In this document: positions 15,710 through 24,643 of the stretch, one piece after another
Layout of the letters: every line of letters starts with the position of its first letter
Numbering within the stretch: the first letter of the stretch is position 1
Origin: Acrocarpospora phusangensis
GTDB taxonomy: Bacteria; Actinomycetota; Actinomycetes; Streptosporangiales; Streptosporangiaceae
DNA: 64,000 nt
Direction of reading: 5' to 3'
Assembly: GCF_016862995.1 (NCBI RefSeq)
Contig: NZ_BOOA01000038.1
Location: 1-64,000, forward strand
Translations under genes and position numbers: made by a program
Notes under the pieces: model-generated
What the model was told of the DNA's origin: nothing
Database searches by the model: none
What the model saw: only the letters and a program-made list of their open reading frames with translations

Positions 15710-16298
15710 CTTCGAGAAGCCTGCCCGGGTCCGGGCAGCGAGCGCCAAGCGGCAGCGACTCATGAGGGCCGCGGCCGAAGTCGTCCACCGGCAGGGCGCC
15801 GAGCGCACCACCATCGCCGACATCGCGCGCGTGGCCGACGTCCCGGTGGGCAACGTGTACTACTACTTCAAGACCAAGGACGAGCTCGTCGTTGCCGCGC
15901 TGTGCGAGCACGCACGGCAACTGGAATTGCTTACCGGTCGCCTGGACCAGCTCTCCGACCCCCGCGAGCGCCTCAAGGGCCTGATCCAGACCTGGATGGA
16001 CCAACGCGACCTCGCCGCCCGCTACGGCTGCCCGACCGGCACGCTCGCCGTCGAGCTGGACAAACGCGACAAGGATGGCCTGGATGTCGAGGCGGGCAGG
16101 GTCATCCGGCTGCTGCTCGCCTGGGTGGAACGCCAGTTCCACGAGCTTGGCCAGCCGGAACCCGACAGCCTGGCTCTGACGCTGGTGGGCGCCTACCAGG
16201 GCATGTCCCTGCTGACCAACGCTCTGCGGGACCCGAGTGTCATGGACCGAGAGGGCGCCCGCCTGCTCGCCTGGCTTGACTCCATGGAAGCCGCATAA
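15702..16298 (+). CDS. TetR family regulator of the SDR / NmrA-like regulon
   Basis: 198 residues from GTG 15702. HTH at about residues 15-60 (ERTTIADIARVADVPVGNVYYYFKTKDELV). The C-terminal part resembles TetR_C domains with the RYGCPTGTLAVELDK motif found in TetR proteins that sit beside SDR/NmrA-type reductases. No Shine-Dalgarno sequence is seen, and the start codon lies inside an operator, so leaderless translation is likely. It probably represses itself, the divergent 14795-15628 gene and the SDR at 11918. Confidence 0.88.
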   Translation: MTDFEKPARVRAASAKRQRLMRAAAEVVHRQGAERTTIADIARVADVPVGNVYYYFKTKDELVVAALCEHARQLELLTGRLDQLSDPRERLKGLIQTWMDQRDLAARYGCPTGTLAVELDKRDKDGLDVEAGRVIRLLLAWVERQFHELGQPEPDSLALTLVGAYQGMSLLTNALRDPSVMDREGARLLAWLDSMEAA

Positions 16299-16564
16299 GG
16301 TCGCAGCGCTGTACCTCTTGAGTCTGACGACACCGGGGGTGAGGGACCGGCGGACAACCGTTGGCGCTGCGAAGGATCTTGAGTGCAGGCTGGGGCTGCT
16401 CTTGGTTGCGAAGCTTCCTCAGCTCTTGCCCGGTCCCCGGCGTCGGCAACCTTTCCGTCAACTGGGCAACGAAAAGGCCGGTTCGCGCCATTGACCGCTG
16501 CGGCGATGAACGCCCTCATGGACGCTGAGTCCGTCCTCAGCAACGCCGAAGACTTCGGATCCCC

Positions 16565-17480
16565 GTGACGATGGCCACGGTCCTGCCGCTCACCGGCGGC
16601 CCGACACTGGCCGACGCTGCCACCGTGTTCCTGAACCGCCGCGACCTCGACGCCGACACCCTGCGCTCCTACCGCCAGACGCTGACACGCCTGCGCGCCG
16701 AGCTCAGCGACGGCGCTCTGCTGACCGACCTGACGGCCGAGCAGACGGCGGCGGTCTTCGCCGTAGCATGGGGGAACGCGGCCGCCCGCACCTGGAACCG
16801 CCACCGCTCCGCCGTGCGCTCCTTCACCACCTGGGCCGCCACCCGGTGGAGCATGACCGACCTCGCCGCGCTGATCGAGCGGCGCCGGGAGAACGTCGAC
16901 GCCACGAAGGCCATCGACCGGCACCTGATCGAGGCCCTGTGGCAGCGCCGCGACCTACCGCTGCGCGACAAGACCCTCTTCCGGCTGCTGTATGAAAGCG
17001 CGGCCCGCTCCGTCGAAGTCCTCGGCCTCGACGTCAGTGACCTCGTGCTGGAGGCCAAGCGCGGCCGCATACGCCGCAAGGGCGGTGACACCGACTGGAT
17101 CCTGTGGCAGTCCGGCACCGCCCGGTTGCTGCCCGCTTGCTCGCCGGCCGTACCCGCGGCCCGGCCTTCCTCACCGACCGGCGGCCCGGCCCGGCCCGTA
17201 CGCCTGCCGCGGCTGACCTGTGCCCGGTCACCGGCCGGGCACGGCTGTCCTACGAACGGGCGGAGTACTTGTTCAAGCAGGCCACCAAGAGCATCGATCC
17301 CGCTAGTGACGGCTTCACCCTCCACCAGCTGCGCCACTCCCGGCTGACGCACCTGGGCGAAGCCGGCTGGTCGGCCTCCATACTCATGGCCCTGTCCGGC
17401 CATCGCATCCTTCGTACGTTGGGCATCTACGTCCAACCCAGCATCGCCGCCGTCGCCGCCGCGCTTGCCGAGCAGGACCC
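16565..17480 (+). pseudogene. Tyrosine recombinase/integrase, frameshifted
   Basis: Frame 1 from 16565 encodes the SAM-like core-binding domain (TLRSYRQTLTRLRAEL ... WNRHRSAVRSFTTW) and the first catalytic segment LYESAARSVEVLGLDVSDL with the catalytic Arg. At about 17130 the frame must shift (GTARLLP in one frame, ARLLAGRTRGPAFLTD in the next) to reach HQLRHSRLTHLGE (His/Arg) and the GIYVQPS nucleophile Tyr. With one base restored it would be a ~305-residue enzyme. It may be a real loss, a sequencing error, or, less likely, recoding. The C-terminal end runs directly into Clp-N coding sequence. The 16299-16564 stretch upstream shows nothing recognisable. Confidence 0.78.
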
Positions 17481-17911
17481 TGGCCGTCGAACAGGCCCGC
17501 CGGCGTGGCGGCCGCCGCATCGGCACCGAGCACCTCCTGCTCGGCCTGCTCACCGACCCCGCGTCGCCGGCCGCCCGCGCGCTCGGCGTGGACCTGGCCA
17601 CCGCCCTGGACGGCCTGGCCGCACTGGACGCCGCGGCACTGCGCGCGATCGGCCTGACGGTCGAGGCCCCCCAGGCCAGGCGCGGCCGGCACCCCGCGAT
17701 CTCCGCCACCAGGCTCACGACCAGCGCCAGAGCCGCCGTCAACGAGTCGATCAGGACCACCAGCCGCAAGAACAGGGACGCCCACGCCTCCGGCCGGCTC
17801 CTGCTCGCCCTGCTCGGCCAGGGCCGGCCCGATCCGGTGGCGGAACTCCTCGACCACCTGGGCGTGGACCGGACCGGCGTACGGGCCCGGATCGGGCTCG
17901 CGGCCGCCTGA
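17465..17911 (+). CDS. Clp N-domain (ClpC/ClpA-N type) protein, 5'-truncated
   Basis: Two Clp-N repeats are seen: TLAVEQARRRGGRRIGTEHLLLGLLTD near the start and ISATRLTTSARAAVNESIRTT ... ASGRLLLALLGQG in the second half. The first repeat lacks its opening helix, and the only in-frame starts are weak (TTG 17465). The 5' end is overlaid by the end of the integrase frame. Intact homologues are ~180 residues, adaptor-like, without AAA modules. The likeliest history is truncation by the integrated element; expression is doubtful. Confidence 0.62.
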   Translation: MPSRTLAVEQARRRGGRRIGTEHLLLGLLTDPASPAARALGVDLATALDGLAALDAAALRAIGLTVEAPQARRGRHPAISATRLTTSARAAVNESIRTTSRKNRDAHASGRLLLALLGQGRPDPVAELLDHLGVDRTGVRARIGLAAA

Positions 17912-17941
17912 GCGCGAGAGTCCGCGCCCAGGCGGCCCTGG

Positions 17942-18700
17942 CTACGGCCGGCGCGCCACCAGGAGGAGGCGTGGGCTGCCGAGCCGGAACGGGGTGCCGT
18001 CGGCGTCGCCGTACAGTTCGGGGGTGGTGAACCCGGCCTCGGTGACCAGGCGGACGACCTCCGCCGCCGTGTAGACGTGCTGCACGGAGGTTCCCCGGTG
18101 CTCCTGGTCGCCCCGGCGGAAGGTGAACGAGGTGAGCCAGCGGCCGTTGACCGCGTCGTACTCGTTGACCGAGACGGCCTCGATCCCGCCGATCGTCATC
18201 GGCGGCTCCTCCAGGGCCAGGCCGGGCAGCAGCGACTCGGCCACGAACGCGTAGTCCAGGACGAGGGCGCCGCCGGGGACGACCAGCCCGGCCAGGTCCG
18301 CGAGGAACTTCCGGGTGCCGAGGTGTTCCAGGTAGCCGAAGGCGTTGCCCATGCAGATCGCCGCGTCGGCCCGGACGCCGGCGGGAAGCTCCCGCATGTC
18401 GCCCCGGCGCAGGTCCAGGTCGAGCCGCTGCTCCGCGGCGGCGGCCCGGGCGTGGGCGACGGCCTCGGCCGAGACGTCCAGGCCGGTGACCCGGTGGCCC
18501 CGCCTGGCCAGTTCGAGGGAGTGCCGGCCGCTGCCGCAGGGCACGTCCAGCACCCGGGAACCGGGACGGAGCCCGGCCACCCGGGCGACGAAGCCGACCT
18601 CGGCGGCGGTCGTCTCCTCAGGTACGGCCGCCCGCCAGAACGCGTTGGGCAGTTCGGTGAAGAAATCCGCGTACCACGCGGACAGAGAGTCGTGCGACAT
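17942..18700 (-). CDS. Class I SAM-dependent methyltransferase
   Basis: 252 residues. Motif I VLDVPCGSGRHSLELA (~residue 48), acidic post-I in VTGLDVSAEAV, motif II-like ADAAICMGNAFGYLE and motif III LVVPGGALVLDYAFV are present. The VPCGSGR variant and the C-terminal beta extension (TSVQHVYTAAEVVRLVTEAGF) put it with small-molecule methyltransferases; the acceptor is unknown. It has no co-directional neighbour. The 304 bp upstream (18701-19004) carries only a 7-bp GC hairpin at 18833-18849. Confidence 0.88.
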   Translation of the reverse strand: MSHDSLSAWYADFFTELPNAFWRAAVPEETTAAEVGFVARVAGLRPGSRVLDVPCGSGRHSLELARRGHRVTGLDVSAEAVAHARAAAAEQRLDLDLRRGDMRELPAGVRADAAICMGNAFGYLEHLGTRKFLADLAGLVVPGGALVLDYAFVAESLLPGLALEEPPMTIGGIEAVSVNEYDAVNGRWLTSFTFRRGDQEHRGTSVQHVYTAAEVVRLVTEAGFTTPELYGDADGTPFRLGSPRLLLVARRP

Positions 18701-18832
18701 TCCAAATGCTCCAGATCAGGGGCGCGGCGACCGGCGCCGCGCGAAGAAGAGAACCTCTGCGAGATCCGGGGCACGACGAACCGCGGGCGCGTTCACACGC
18801 GCCGCACCGGCCGCGGGAACGGCCGTCATCCG

Positions 18833-18849
18833 CCCCGGATCGTCCGGGG
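18833..18849. other. GC hairpin in otherwise empty 304-bp spacer
   Basis: CCCCGGA-TCG-TCCGGGG lies between the methyltransferase start and the broken ADH gene. The rest of 18701-19004 shows no gene, tRNA or clear promoter. Confidence 0.4.
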
Positions 18850-19004
18850 GGTGACCATGGCATCGCCTTCTCGTGATCGGCCGGGGCAGGTCCCGGCGGG
18901 AGCAACCGGACCAGCCTACGATCCGCCCCGCCGCCTTCTCAACGGGATATCCGGGCGGGTGTGGAGCCATCCGGCAGGGGTACGCGACAGATCGGGGGAT
19001 TGTG

Positions 19005-19521
19005 ATGCGTGCCATCGTCATCGAGAAGTTCGGCGGGCCCGAATGCCTGATCTACACCGAATTGCCCGACCCTGAACCGCTTGCCGGGCATGTCGTCATC
19101 GAGATCAAGGCTTTCGGTGTCAACCACGCCGAGATGCACATGCGCCGGGGCGAGTGGGCCGAGGCGGCGAGGGTCAGCGGCATCGAGTGCGTCGGGCTGG
19201 TGAAGGCATGCCCCGGCGGGGAGTTCCCGGTCGGGGCCAAGGTCGCGGCGCTGATGGACGGGCTGGACCCCGATCCGCGACTTCAACCCGCTGCTGCAGA
19301 TGGCCAGCGGCGTCTACCTGACCTTCTTCGGCAGCTTCGTGTTCGGCACGCCCGGCTTCCCGCTGTCCGACGTCCCGCTGCAGGCGATCGCCGAGGACGT
19401 GGCGGCGGGCAGGCTCGACGCGACGCCGTCCCGGGTGTTCGGTTTCGGGGAGATCCGCGAGGCGCACCGCGTCATGGAGGCGAATCAGGCGGGAGGCAAG
19501 ATGGTCGTGGTGCTCACCTGA
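19005..19521 (+). pseudogene. Zinc-type/quinone-oxidoreductase MDR dehydrogenase with central deletion
   Basis: The first ~85 codons give a good MDR N-terminus (MRAIVIEKFGGPECLIY ... VNHAEMHMRRGEW ... FPVGAKVAALMDG). At ~19270 the frame breaks and the text continues, one frame over, with the C-terminal end only (LLQMASGVYLTFFGS ... VFGFGEIREAHRVMEANQAGG). The whole cofactor-binding Rossmann region, about 150 residues, is missing, so no enzyme can be made. The 3' end overlaps the convergent VOC gene by eight bases. A similar ADH/VOC neighbourhood exists at 61.9-63.4 kb. Confidence 0.8.
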
Positions 19522-19918
19522 GCATGGCCAGGTAGTGCGGGTTGTGCATGACCCCCACGATGTTCCCGAAGGGATCGACGGCGGAGGCGGTGACGTAGCC
19601 CTCGCCGCGTTCGGTCTTCGGTTCGTACTCCTTGGCGCCCATGGCCAGCAGCCGCTCGATCGCGGCGTCCAGGTTGTCGACGTGCCAGAACGCGACCGCG
19701 CCGCCGGGGCCGTTCAGCTGGATGTGCGGCGAGAAGTGCCGGTCGAGGATGCCCAGCTCCTGCTGGTGGTCGCCGATCCGGAACTGCACGTAGGCGGGCC
19801 GCCCGTCGGGGCCCGGACGCCGGTAGCTCGGCTCGGTGCCCAGCAGCTCGACGTACCAGTCCACCGCGGCGGCCAGATCGTCGGCGTAGAAGGTGATCGT
19901 GGCGAGCCCCCGCAACAT
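19514..19918 (-). CDS. VOC (glyoxalase-fold) protein
   Basis: 134 residues, one VOC module: ITFYADDLAAAVDWYVELLG, AYVQFRIGDHQQELGI, VAFWHVDNLDAAIERLLAMGA and the C-terminal VDPFGNIVGVMHNPHY. It is a clear paralogue of the frameshifted VOC gene at 61903-62324 (same motif order and same PHYLxxL end). Function unknown; such stand-alone VOC proteins are often annotated as glyoxalase/bleomycin-resistance proteins. Confidence 0.86.
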   Translation of the reverse strand: MLRGLATITFYADDLAAAVDWYVELLGTEPSYRRPGPDGRPAYVQFRIGDHQQELGILDRHFSPHIQLNGPGGAVAFWHVDNLDAAIERLLAMGAKEYEPKTERGEGYVTASAVDPFGNIVGVMHNPHYLAMLR

Positions 19919-20002
19919 GTTCTACTCCTCTCCGTATTCTCATTTGCACGCTACGTGGCCACTCGGGAGCACGACGCCCAACACGCGGGTTTGAGACAGG
20001 AC

Positions 20003-20031
20003 TTGACGGCAATATGGAGGGCATTAATAAT
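20003..20031 (+). promoter_or_regulatory. Promoter of TSUP permease gene
   Basis: TTGACG (20003-20008), a 17-base spacer and AATAAT (20026-20031), within an unusually AT-rich stretch. It lies about 45 bases before the GTG start at 20077. Confidence 0.55.
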
Positions 20032-20076
20032 AATTACGATCGAAATAGTAGGGAATGTGGCAAAAGGGGGTCCGGG

Positions 20077-20997
20077 GTGCGCGCACTCATCCTGCTCGGG
20101 TTGGTCGGCTTCGCCGCGCAACTCGTGGACGGCAGCCTCGGCATGGCCTACGGAGTCACCTCGACCACACTCCTGCTCGCGGTCGGCACCAACGCGGCCG
20201 CCGCCTCGGCCACGGTCCACCTCGCGGAGATCGGCACCACGCTCGCCTCCGGGCTCGCGCACTGGCGCTTCGGCAACATCGACTGGAAGGTCGTCGCCAG
20301 GATCGGCGTCCCCGGCGCGATCGGCGCCTTCGCCGGAGCCACCTTCCTGTCCAGCCTCACCACCGAGTCCGCCGCCCCGATCATGTCCATGATCCTGCTG
20401 ACCCTGGGCCTCTACGTCCTGATCCGCTTCACCGTGTACGGCCTGCCCCGCGGCAACCTCGGCAAGCCCCTGCGCAGGCGGTTCCTGACCCCGCTCGGCC
20501 TGGTCGGCGGCTTCATCGACGCGACCGGCGGAGGCGGCTGGGGCCCGGTCGGCACCCCCGCCATCCTGGCCAGCGGCCGCATCGAGCCCCGCAAGGTGAT
20601 CGGCTCCATCGACGCCAGCGAGTTCCTGGTCGCCGTCGCGGCCAGCGCCGGATTCCTGGTCGGCATCGGCACCCAGAACATCGACTACGCCTGGGTCGGC
20701 GTGTTACTGCTCGGCGGCGTGATCGCGGCCCCCATCGCCGCCTGGCTGGTCCGGCACGTGCCGCCGCGCGTCCTGGGCTCGGCCGTGGGCGGCGTCATCG
20801 TGCTCACCAACGTGCGCACCCTGCTGCGCAGCGACTGGGTGGCCGCGCCCGGTGGCGTCCAGACCTTCGCGTACGTGACGATCGCGGCGCTGTGGGTGGC
20901 GGCGATCGTCTACTCGGTGCGCGCGTACCGGCAGGAGAAGGCCGTCGAGGCCGAACTGCTCGGCGCGGCCCCCGAAGAGGAGACCGCGCGCGCCTGA
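20077..20997 (+). CDS. TSUP (TauE/SafE) family anion permease
   Basis: 306 residues if GTG 20077 is used, which has AAAGGGGG seven bases upstream; an in-frame ATG at 20014 would add 21 charged residues and sits inside the promoter. About eight membrane segments are arranged in two halves, each with a Gly-rich motif: LVDGSLGMAYGVTSTTLLLAVG in the first and GGFIDATGGGGWGPVGTP in the second. This is the TauE/SafE pattern of sulfite/sulfonate or other small-anion exporters. No sulfur-metabolism gene is adjacent, so the substrate is open. Confidence 0.87.
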   Translation: MRALILLGLVGFAAQLVDGSLGMAYGVTSTTLLLAVGTNAAAASATVHLAEIGTTLASGLAHWRFGNIDWKVVARIGVPGAIGAFAGATFLSSLTTESAAPIMSMILLTLGLYVLIRFTVYGLPRGNLGKPLRRRFLTPLGLVGGFIDATGGGGWGPVGTPAILASGRIEPRKVIGSIDASEFLVAVAASAGFLVGIGTQNIDYAWVGVLLLGGVIAAPIAAWLVRHVPPRVLGSAVGGVIVLTNVRTLLRSDWVAAPGGVQTFAYVTIAALWVAAIVYSVRAYRQEKAVEAELLGAAPEEETARA

Positions 20998-21001
20998 ACG
21001 G

Positions 21002-21271
21002 TCAGTCCTGGCGGGCCGTCACCTGCGCGGGCCCGCCGGTCAGCTCGTCGGCCTGCGGCAGGGAGATGAAGAAGTCCCGCCCGTTGGTGAAGCCTGTCAC
21101 GGGACGGCCGAGACGGGCCGAGACCATGCTCGTCACCTCGTGGTAGAGGGGTTCGAGCTCGGCGGTGGTGCTGACACGGAAACTCTCCCCTGCGGCGAGC
21201 TTCTGAGCAATGAAGTCGGTCATTCCACGCTTGAACTGGATTTTCTCGTCCGGGGTGAGAGGTGTCGGCAT
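21002..21271 (-). CDS. Small conserved-looking hypothetical protein
   Basis: 89 residues, not recognised. It opens TPDEKIQFKRGMTDFIAQKL, then VSTTAELEPLYHEVTSMVSARLGRPV and a beta-hairpin-like TGFTNGRDFFISLP: a compact alpha/beta protein without signal peptide or Cys. No ribosome site is evident before ATG 21271. It is convergent with the TSUP gene (stops four bases apart). Coding is supported by balanced composition and a normal third-base GC bias rather than by homology. Confidence 0.5.
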   Translation of the reverse strand: MPTPLTPDEKIQFKRGMTDFIAQKLAAGESFRVSTTAELEPLYHEVTSMVSARLGRPVTGFTNGRDFFISLPQADELTGGPAQVTARQD

Positions 21272-21665
21272 AGGCGAAGACGCTACCAGCGCCCGCCGGC
21301 CGACGTCATGCGCCGGGCATCCTCGCTAATCGGAAATGACATAGGCGGGACAAGCGGTGGCGAATGCCGTGCCCGCCGTTCAACCGCGCAGTTGGGCGTT
21401 GAGCCGTGCGGCCTGGCGCGTGAGATGGCCGCGTTCACTACCGGGGACGGAGCCGCGTGCGGGTTCTCGACATGCCGCCGCGACATTTTTGGCGGATGAT
21501 CAGCTTCCGCGGCGGCCTGCGTCATGGTCTTGACAACGCACCCGGCGCGGCCGGAACAATTTGGCTGTTCAACGAGTAGCGCATGCGTTCTAGAGCTTCG
21601 ACCCCAGACACGGTCGGCCTCGCCGTCGCCCAGCTGACCCGCACCCGACAAGCCGCGGAGGACCG
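21272..21665. promoter_or_regulatory. Non-coding 394 bp with candidate xylB promoter
   Basis: No convincing gene. TTGACA at 21530-21535 followed after 19 bases by AACAAT (21555-21560) is the only promoter-like pair on the + strand, about 105 bases before xylB. Confidence 0.35.
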
Positions 21666-23081
21666 TTGCCCCTCGTCGCCGGGGTCGACTCGTCGACCCA
21701 GTCGTGCAAAGTCGTCATCCGCGACGCCGAGACCGGGGAACTGGTGCGCGAAGGCCGCGCCACACACCCGGTCGGCACCGCCGTGCCGCCGGCCGCGTGG
21801 GAGGCCGCGCTGTCCGGCGCGGTCGCCCAGGCCGGCGGACTGGACGACGTGGCGGCCGCCTCGATCGCCGGGCAGATGCAGGGCATGGTGTGCCTGGACG
21901 CCGGCGGCGCGGTGATCCGGGACGCCGTGCTGTGGAACGACACCCGCTCGGCCGGCGCCGCCGCCGACCTGATCTCGGATCTCGGCGGCGGCGAGGAGGG
22001 ACGGCGGGCATGGGCGGAGGCGGTCGGCCTGGTGCCGGTGGCCAGCTTCACCGTCACCAAGCTGCGGTGGCTGGCCTCGGCGGAGCCGGGCAACGCCGCC
22101 CGTACGGCCGCGGTGTGCCTGCCGCACGACTGGCTGACCTGGCGGCTGTCCGGCGCGCCGGGGCTCGACGCGCTGCGCACCGACCGCAGCGAGGCCAGCG
22201 GGACCGGATACTGGTCGGCCGCCACCGGTGAGTACCGCCTGGATCTGATCCGGCTGGCGTTCGGCCGCGACGATGTGCTGCTGCCGCGGGTGCTCGGGCC
22301 GACCGGTCAGGCCGGGCGCCTGCGCACCGGCGCGCCGCTGGGCCCCGGCGCCGGCGACTGCGCCGCGGCGGCGCTGGGTGTCGGCGCCGAGCCTGGCGAC
22401 GTGATCGTGTCGATCGGCACCTCGGGCATCGTGTCCACCGTCTCCGACGTGCCGACCGCGGACCCGAGCGGAATCGTGGCCGGGTTCGCCGACATGACCG
22501 GCCGGTTCCTGCCGGTGGTGTGCACGCTCAACGCCGCCCGGGTGCTGGACGCGGCCGCGGCCGTGCTGCGGGTGGACCACGCGGAGCTGTCGGCGCTGGC
22601 GCTGTCCGCCCCGCCGGGCGCCGACGGGCTGGTCCTGGTGCCCTACCTGGAGGGCGAGCGCACCCCGAACCGCCCGCACGCCACCGGAGCCGTACACGGC
22701 CTGACCCTGCGGACCTCGACCCCCGCGCACCTGGCCCGCGCGGCGGTGGAGGGCATGCTGTGCGCACTCGCCGACGGGCTGGACGCGATGATCGCGCAGG
22801 GCACGACGGTCAACCGGGTCATCCTGGTCGGCGGCGGCGCCCGCTCGGAGGCCGTGCGCCGGATCGCGCCCACCGTCTTCGGCCGCCCCGTGCTCGTCCC
22901 ACCCCTGGGGGAGTACGTCGCCGACGGCGCCGCCCGCCAGGCGGCCTGGGTGCTGTCCGGCGGGCGGCAGCCGCCCTCGTGGACGGTCGGCCAGGTCGAG
23001 ACGCACGAGGCGGACGCCGTGCCGGCGATCCGCGAACGGTACGCCGTGGCCCGCGAGAACGTCCTCGACCGCCCTGCCTGA
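21666..23081 (+). CDS. xylB: Xylulokinase (FGGY carbohydrate kinase)
   Basis: 471 residues from TTG 21666 with GGAGG six bases upstream. It phosphorylates D-xylulose to xylulose 5-phosphate using ATP. FGGY_N is in the first ~235 residues ([10 protein letters not shown] phosphate loop; [20 protein letters not shown] substrate loop; [13 protein letters not shown]). FGGY_C follows, with [19 protein letters not shown] and the adenosine motif [10 protein letters not shown]. The MQG/WNDTR motifs favour xylulose over glycerol or gluconate. The LacI-type regulator downstream is a plausible controller. No isomerase or transporter gene is nearby. Confidence 0.88.
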   Translation: MPLVAGVDSSTQSCKVVIRDAETGELVREGRATHPVGTAVPPAAWEAALSGAVAQAGGLDDVAAASIAGQMQGMVCLDAGGAVIRDAVLWNDTRSAGAAADLISDLGGGEEGRRAWAEAVGLVPVASFTVTKLRWLASAEPGNAARTAAVCLPHDWLTWRLSGAPGLDALRTDRSEASGTGYWSAATGEYRLDLIRLAFGRDDVLLPRVLGPTGQAGRLRTGAPLGPGAGDCAAAALGVGAEPGDVIVSIGTSGIVSTVSDVPTADPSGIVAGFADMTGRFLPVVCTLNAARVLDAAAAVLRVDHAELSALALSAPPGADGLVLVPYLEGERTPNRPHATGAVHGLTLRTSTPAHLARAAVEGMLCALADGLDAMIAQGTTVNRVILVGGGARSEAVRRIAPTVFGRPVLVPPLGEYVADGAARQAAWVLSGGRQPPSWTVGQVETHEADAVPAIRERYAVARENVLDRPA

Positions 23082-23255
23082 CGACGGCGAAGCGGTTCAG
23101 CGGGCTGTCTCGGCCTGATCTGCGGCCGTCGGTGCCGCCCGCATCGCGCCACGCATCCTCTCACTACTCGGGACTCCACCGACCTGTGCCTGGCCAATAC
23201 GCGCCTGACGCCTACGGGATGGCGCCGTTAAGGTGGAGGCCGTTGGGAGGGATCG

Positions 23256-24260
23256 ATGCAGAACAGTCGCAAGCGGGCCACGCTGGCCACCGTGGCGGCC
23301 TCGGCCGGGGTGTCCGTGGCCACCGTGTCCAAGGTGCTCAACGGCCGCAGCGACGTCGCGCCGATCACCCGTGAGCTGGTGCAGTCGCTGCTGGTGGAGC
23401 AGGGATACGTCACCCGCCCGTCACGCCGGCCGCCGGCCATGGTGGAACTGCAGGTGAGCGGCGAGCTGTGCGCGTACTCCACCGAGATCATCAAAGGCAC
23501 GCTGGAGGCCGGGGGCGAGTCGGGCGTACCCGTCGTCGTGACCAACGTCAAGGGCGCACCGCCCGCCGGTGACGCCTGGGCACGCGGGCTGGCCGCCGCG
23601 GGCAGGCGGGCCATGATCCTGCTGACCGACGAGCCGAGCCCGCGCCAGGTCGCCGCCCTCACCCGGGCGGGCCTGCCGGTGGTCGTCATCAACCCGCTCA
23701 ACCCGCCGCCCACGCCCGTGACCAGCATCGGCGCCACCAACTTCGCCGGCGGCATGTCCGCCACCCAGCACTTGCTGGCCCTCGGCCACCGCCGCATCGC
23801 ATGTTTGGGCGGCCCCGCCGACGCCGCCTCCAACCAGGCGCGCATGCACGGCTACCGCGCCGCCATGGAGGCCGCGGGCGTGCCCGTGCTGCCGGGATAC
23901 GTCCGTACCGCGGGCTTCTGCTATCCCGACGGGTTGCGGGCGAGCGCCGGCCTGCTGGACGTGGAGCCCCTGCCGACGGCGGTCTTCGCGGCCAGCGAGG
24001 AGATCGCACTGGCGCTCATGTGGGTCGCCAGGGAGCGCGGCCTGCGCGTTCCCGAAGACCTCAGCGTGGTCGGCTTCGACGACACCGAGATCGCCGCCAT
24101 GACCTCTCCCCCGCTGACGACCGTGCGCCAGCCGCTGCGCGAGATGGGCGTCGTGGCGCTCCGCACGGCGTTGCGCCTGGCCGCCGGTGAGACGATCGAG
24201 TCGCGCCACATCGAACTCGCCACCGAACTCGTCGTCCGCGGCTCCAGCCTGGCCGCCTGA
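23256..24260 (+). CDS. LacI family transcriptional regulator
   Basis: 334 residues with a near-ideal GGGAGGG before ATG 23256. LacI HTH at residues 9-35 (TLATVAASAGVSVATVSKVLNGR), then the periplasmic-binding-type sensor domain with the family end motif DLSVVGFDDTEIAAMTSPPLTTVRQPL. It is 174 bp downstream of xylulokinase in the same direction, so a pentose or derived sugar is the likely inducer. No obvious LacI-type palindrome was found in either promoter. Confidence 0.9.
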   Translation: MQNSRKRATLATVAASAGVSVATVSKVLNGRSDVAPITRELVQSLLVEQGYVTRPSRRPPAMVELQVSGELCAYSTEIIKGTLEAGGESGVPVVVTNVKGAPPAGDAWARGLAAAGRRAMILLTDEPSPRQVAALTRAGLPVVVINPLNPPPTPVTSIGATNFAGGMSATQHLLALGHRRIACLGGPADAASNQARMHGYRAAMEAAGVPVLPGYVRTAGFCYPDGLRASAGLLDVEPLPTAVFAASEEIALALMWVARERGLRVPEDLSVVGFDDTEIAAMTSPPLTTVRQPLREMGVVALRTALRLAAGETIESRHIELATELVVRGSSLAA

Positions 24261-24527
24261 GCCGGTGCCGTCCGCACGGCCGGTAGCTCTGGCGGCGGCC
24301 AGGTCGGCCTTGAGCGCTTCGGTGAGCATCGGGGGGCCCCGCGCACGATCTCAGCGATCAGCGAGGACGAGGAGGAACCCGCGAGGCTAACCGGTCCCGG
24401 GTCTTCTCCGTTGGCGTCGCGGAATGCCGCACATCGACGAACACGGCGCCTGGCCATGCCCACTGGCCGCTCGTGCCTCATTCGGCGCGTAAGATCGCTG
24501 ACGTGCGACTGATTCTCTCCCCGCCGC

Positions 24528-24627
24528 CCGTCCGCTAAGCGGACGGCGCGTTTCCTGTCACACCGGGTGATCGGTCCCGGTGTGTTCTGTCGTTGTCCGC
24601 GGATGACCTTTCCCGTCAAGACAACGA
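24528..24627 (+). promoter_or_regulatory. Three tandem hairpins in the leader of the EamA transporter gene
   Basis: Hairpin 1: CCGTCCGC-TAA-GCGGACGG (24528-24546) followed by CGCGTTT. Hairpin 2: a 9-bp perfect stem CACACCGGG/CCCGGTGTG with an 8-base loop (24559-24584) followed by TTCT. Hairpin 3: TCGTTGTC (24590-24597) with GACAACGA (24620-24627), ending seven bases before the GGGG ribosome site. 24261-24527 holds no gene. The set may be one or two terminators of the lacI transcript, or a structured attenuator/riboswitch; the position of hairpin 3 against the ribosome site favours a role in expression of the transporter. Confidence 0.55.
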
Positions 24628-24643
24628 ACACCTGGGGATGATC

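Noticed and set aside
16240-16491. 83-codon minus-strand open frame in the spacer before the integrase
   Set aside because: No family features, and it overlaps the 3' end of the TetR gene; treated as non-coding.
21283-21651. 122-codon minus-strand open frame before xylB
   Set aside because: Ser/Arg/Pro-rich, no ribosome site, no motifs; more likely non-coding spacer.
24261-24329. Minus-strand start MLTEALKADLAAARA
   Set aside because: Briefly resembles a GatB/YqeY-type N-terminus, but the frame continues antisense to the LacI gene without further similarity.
24528-24627. Guanidine-II (mini-ykkC) riboswitch before the EamA gene
   Set aside because: Two or more hairpins are there, but loops are TAA and TGATCGGT instead of the conserved ACGR.
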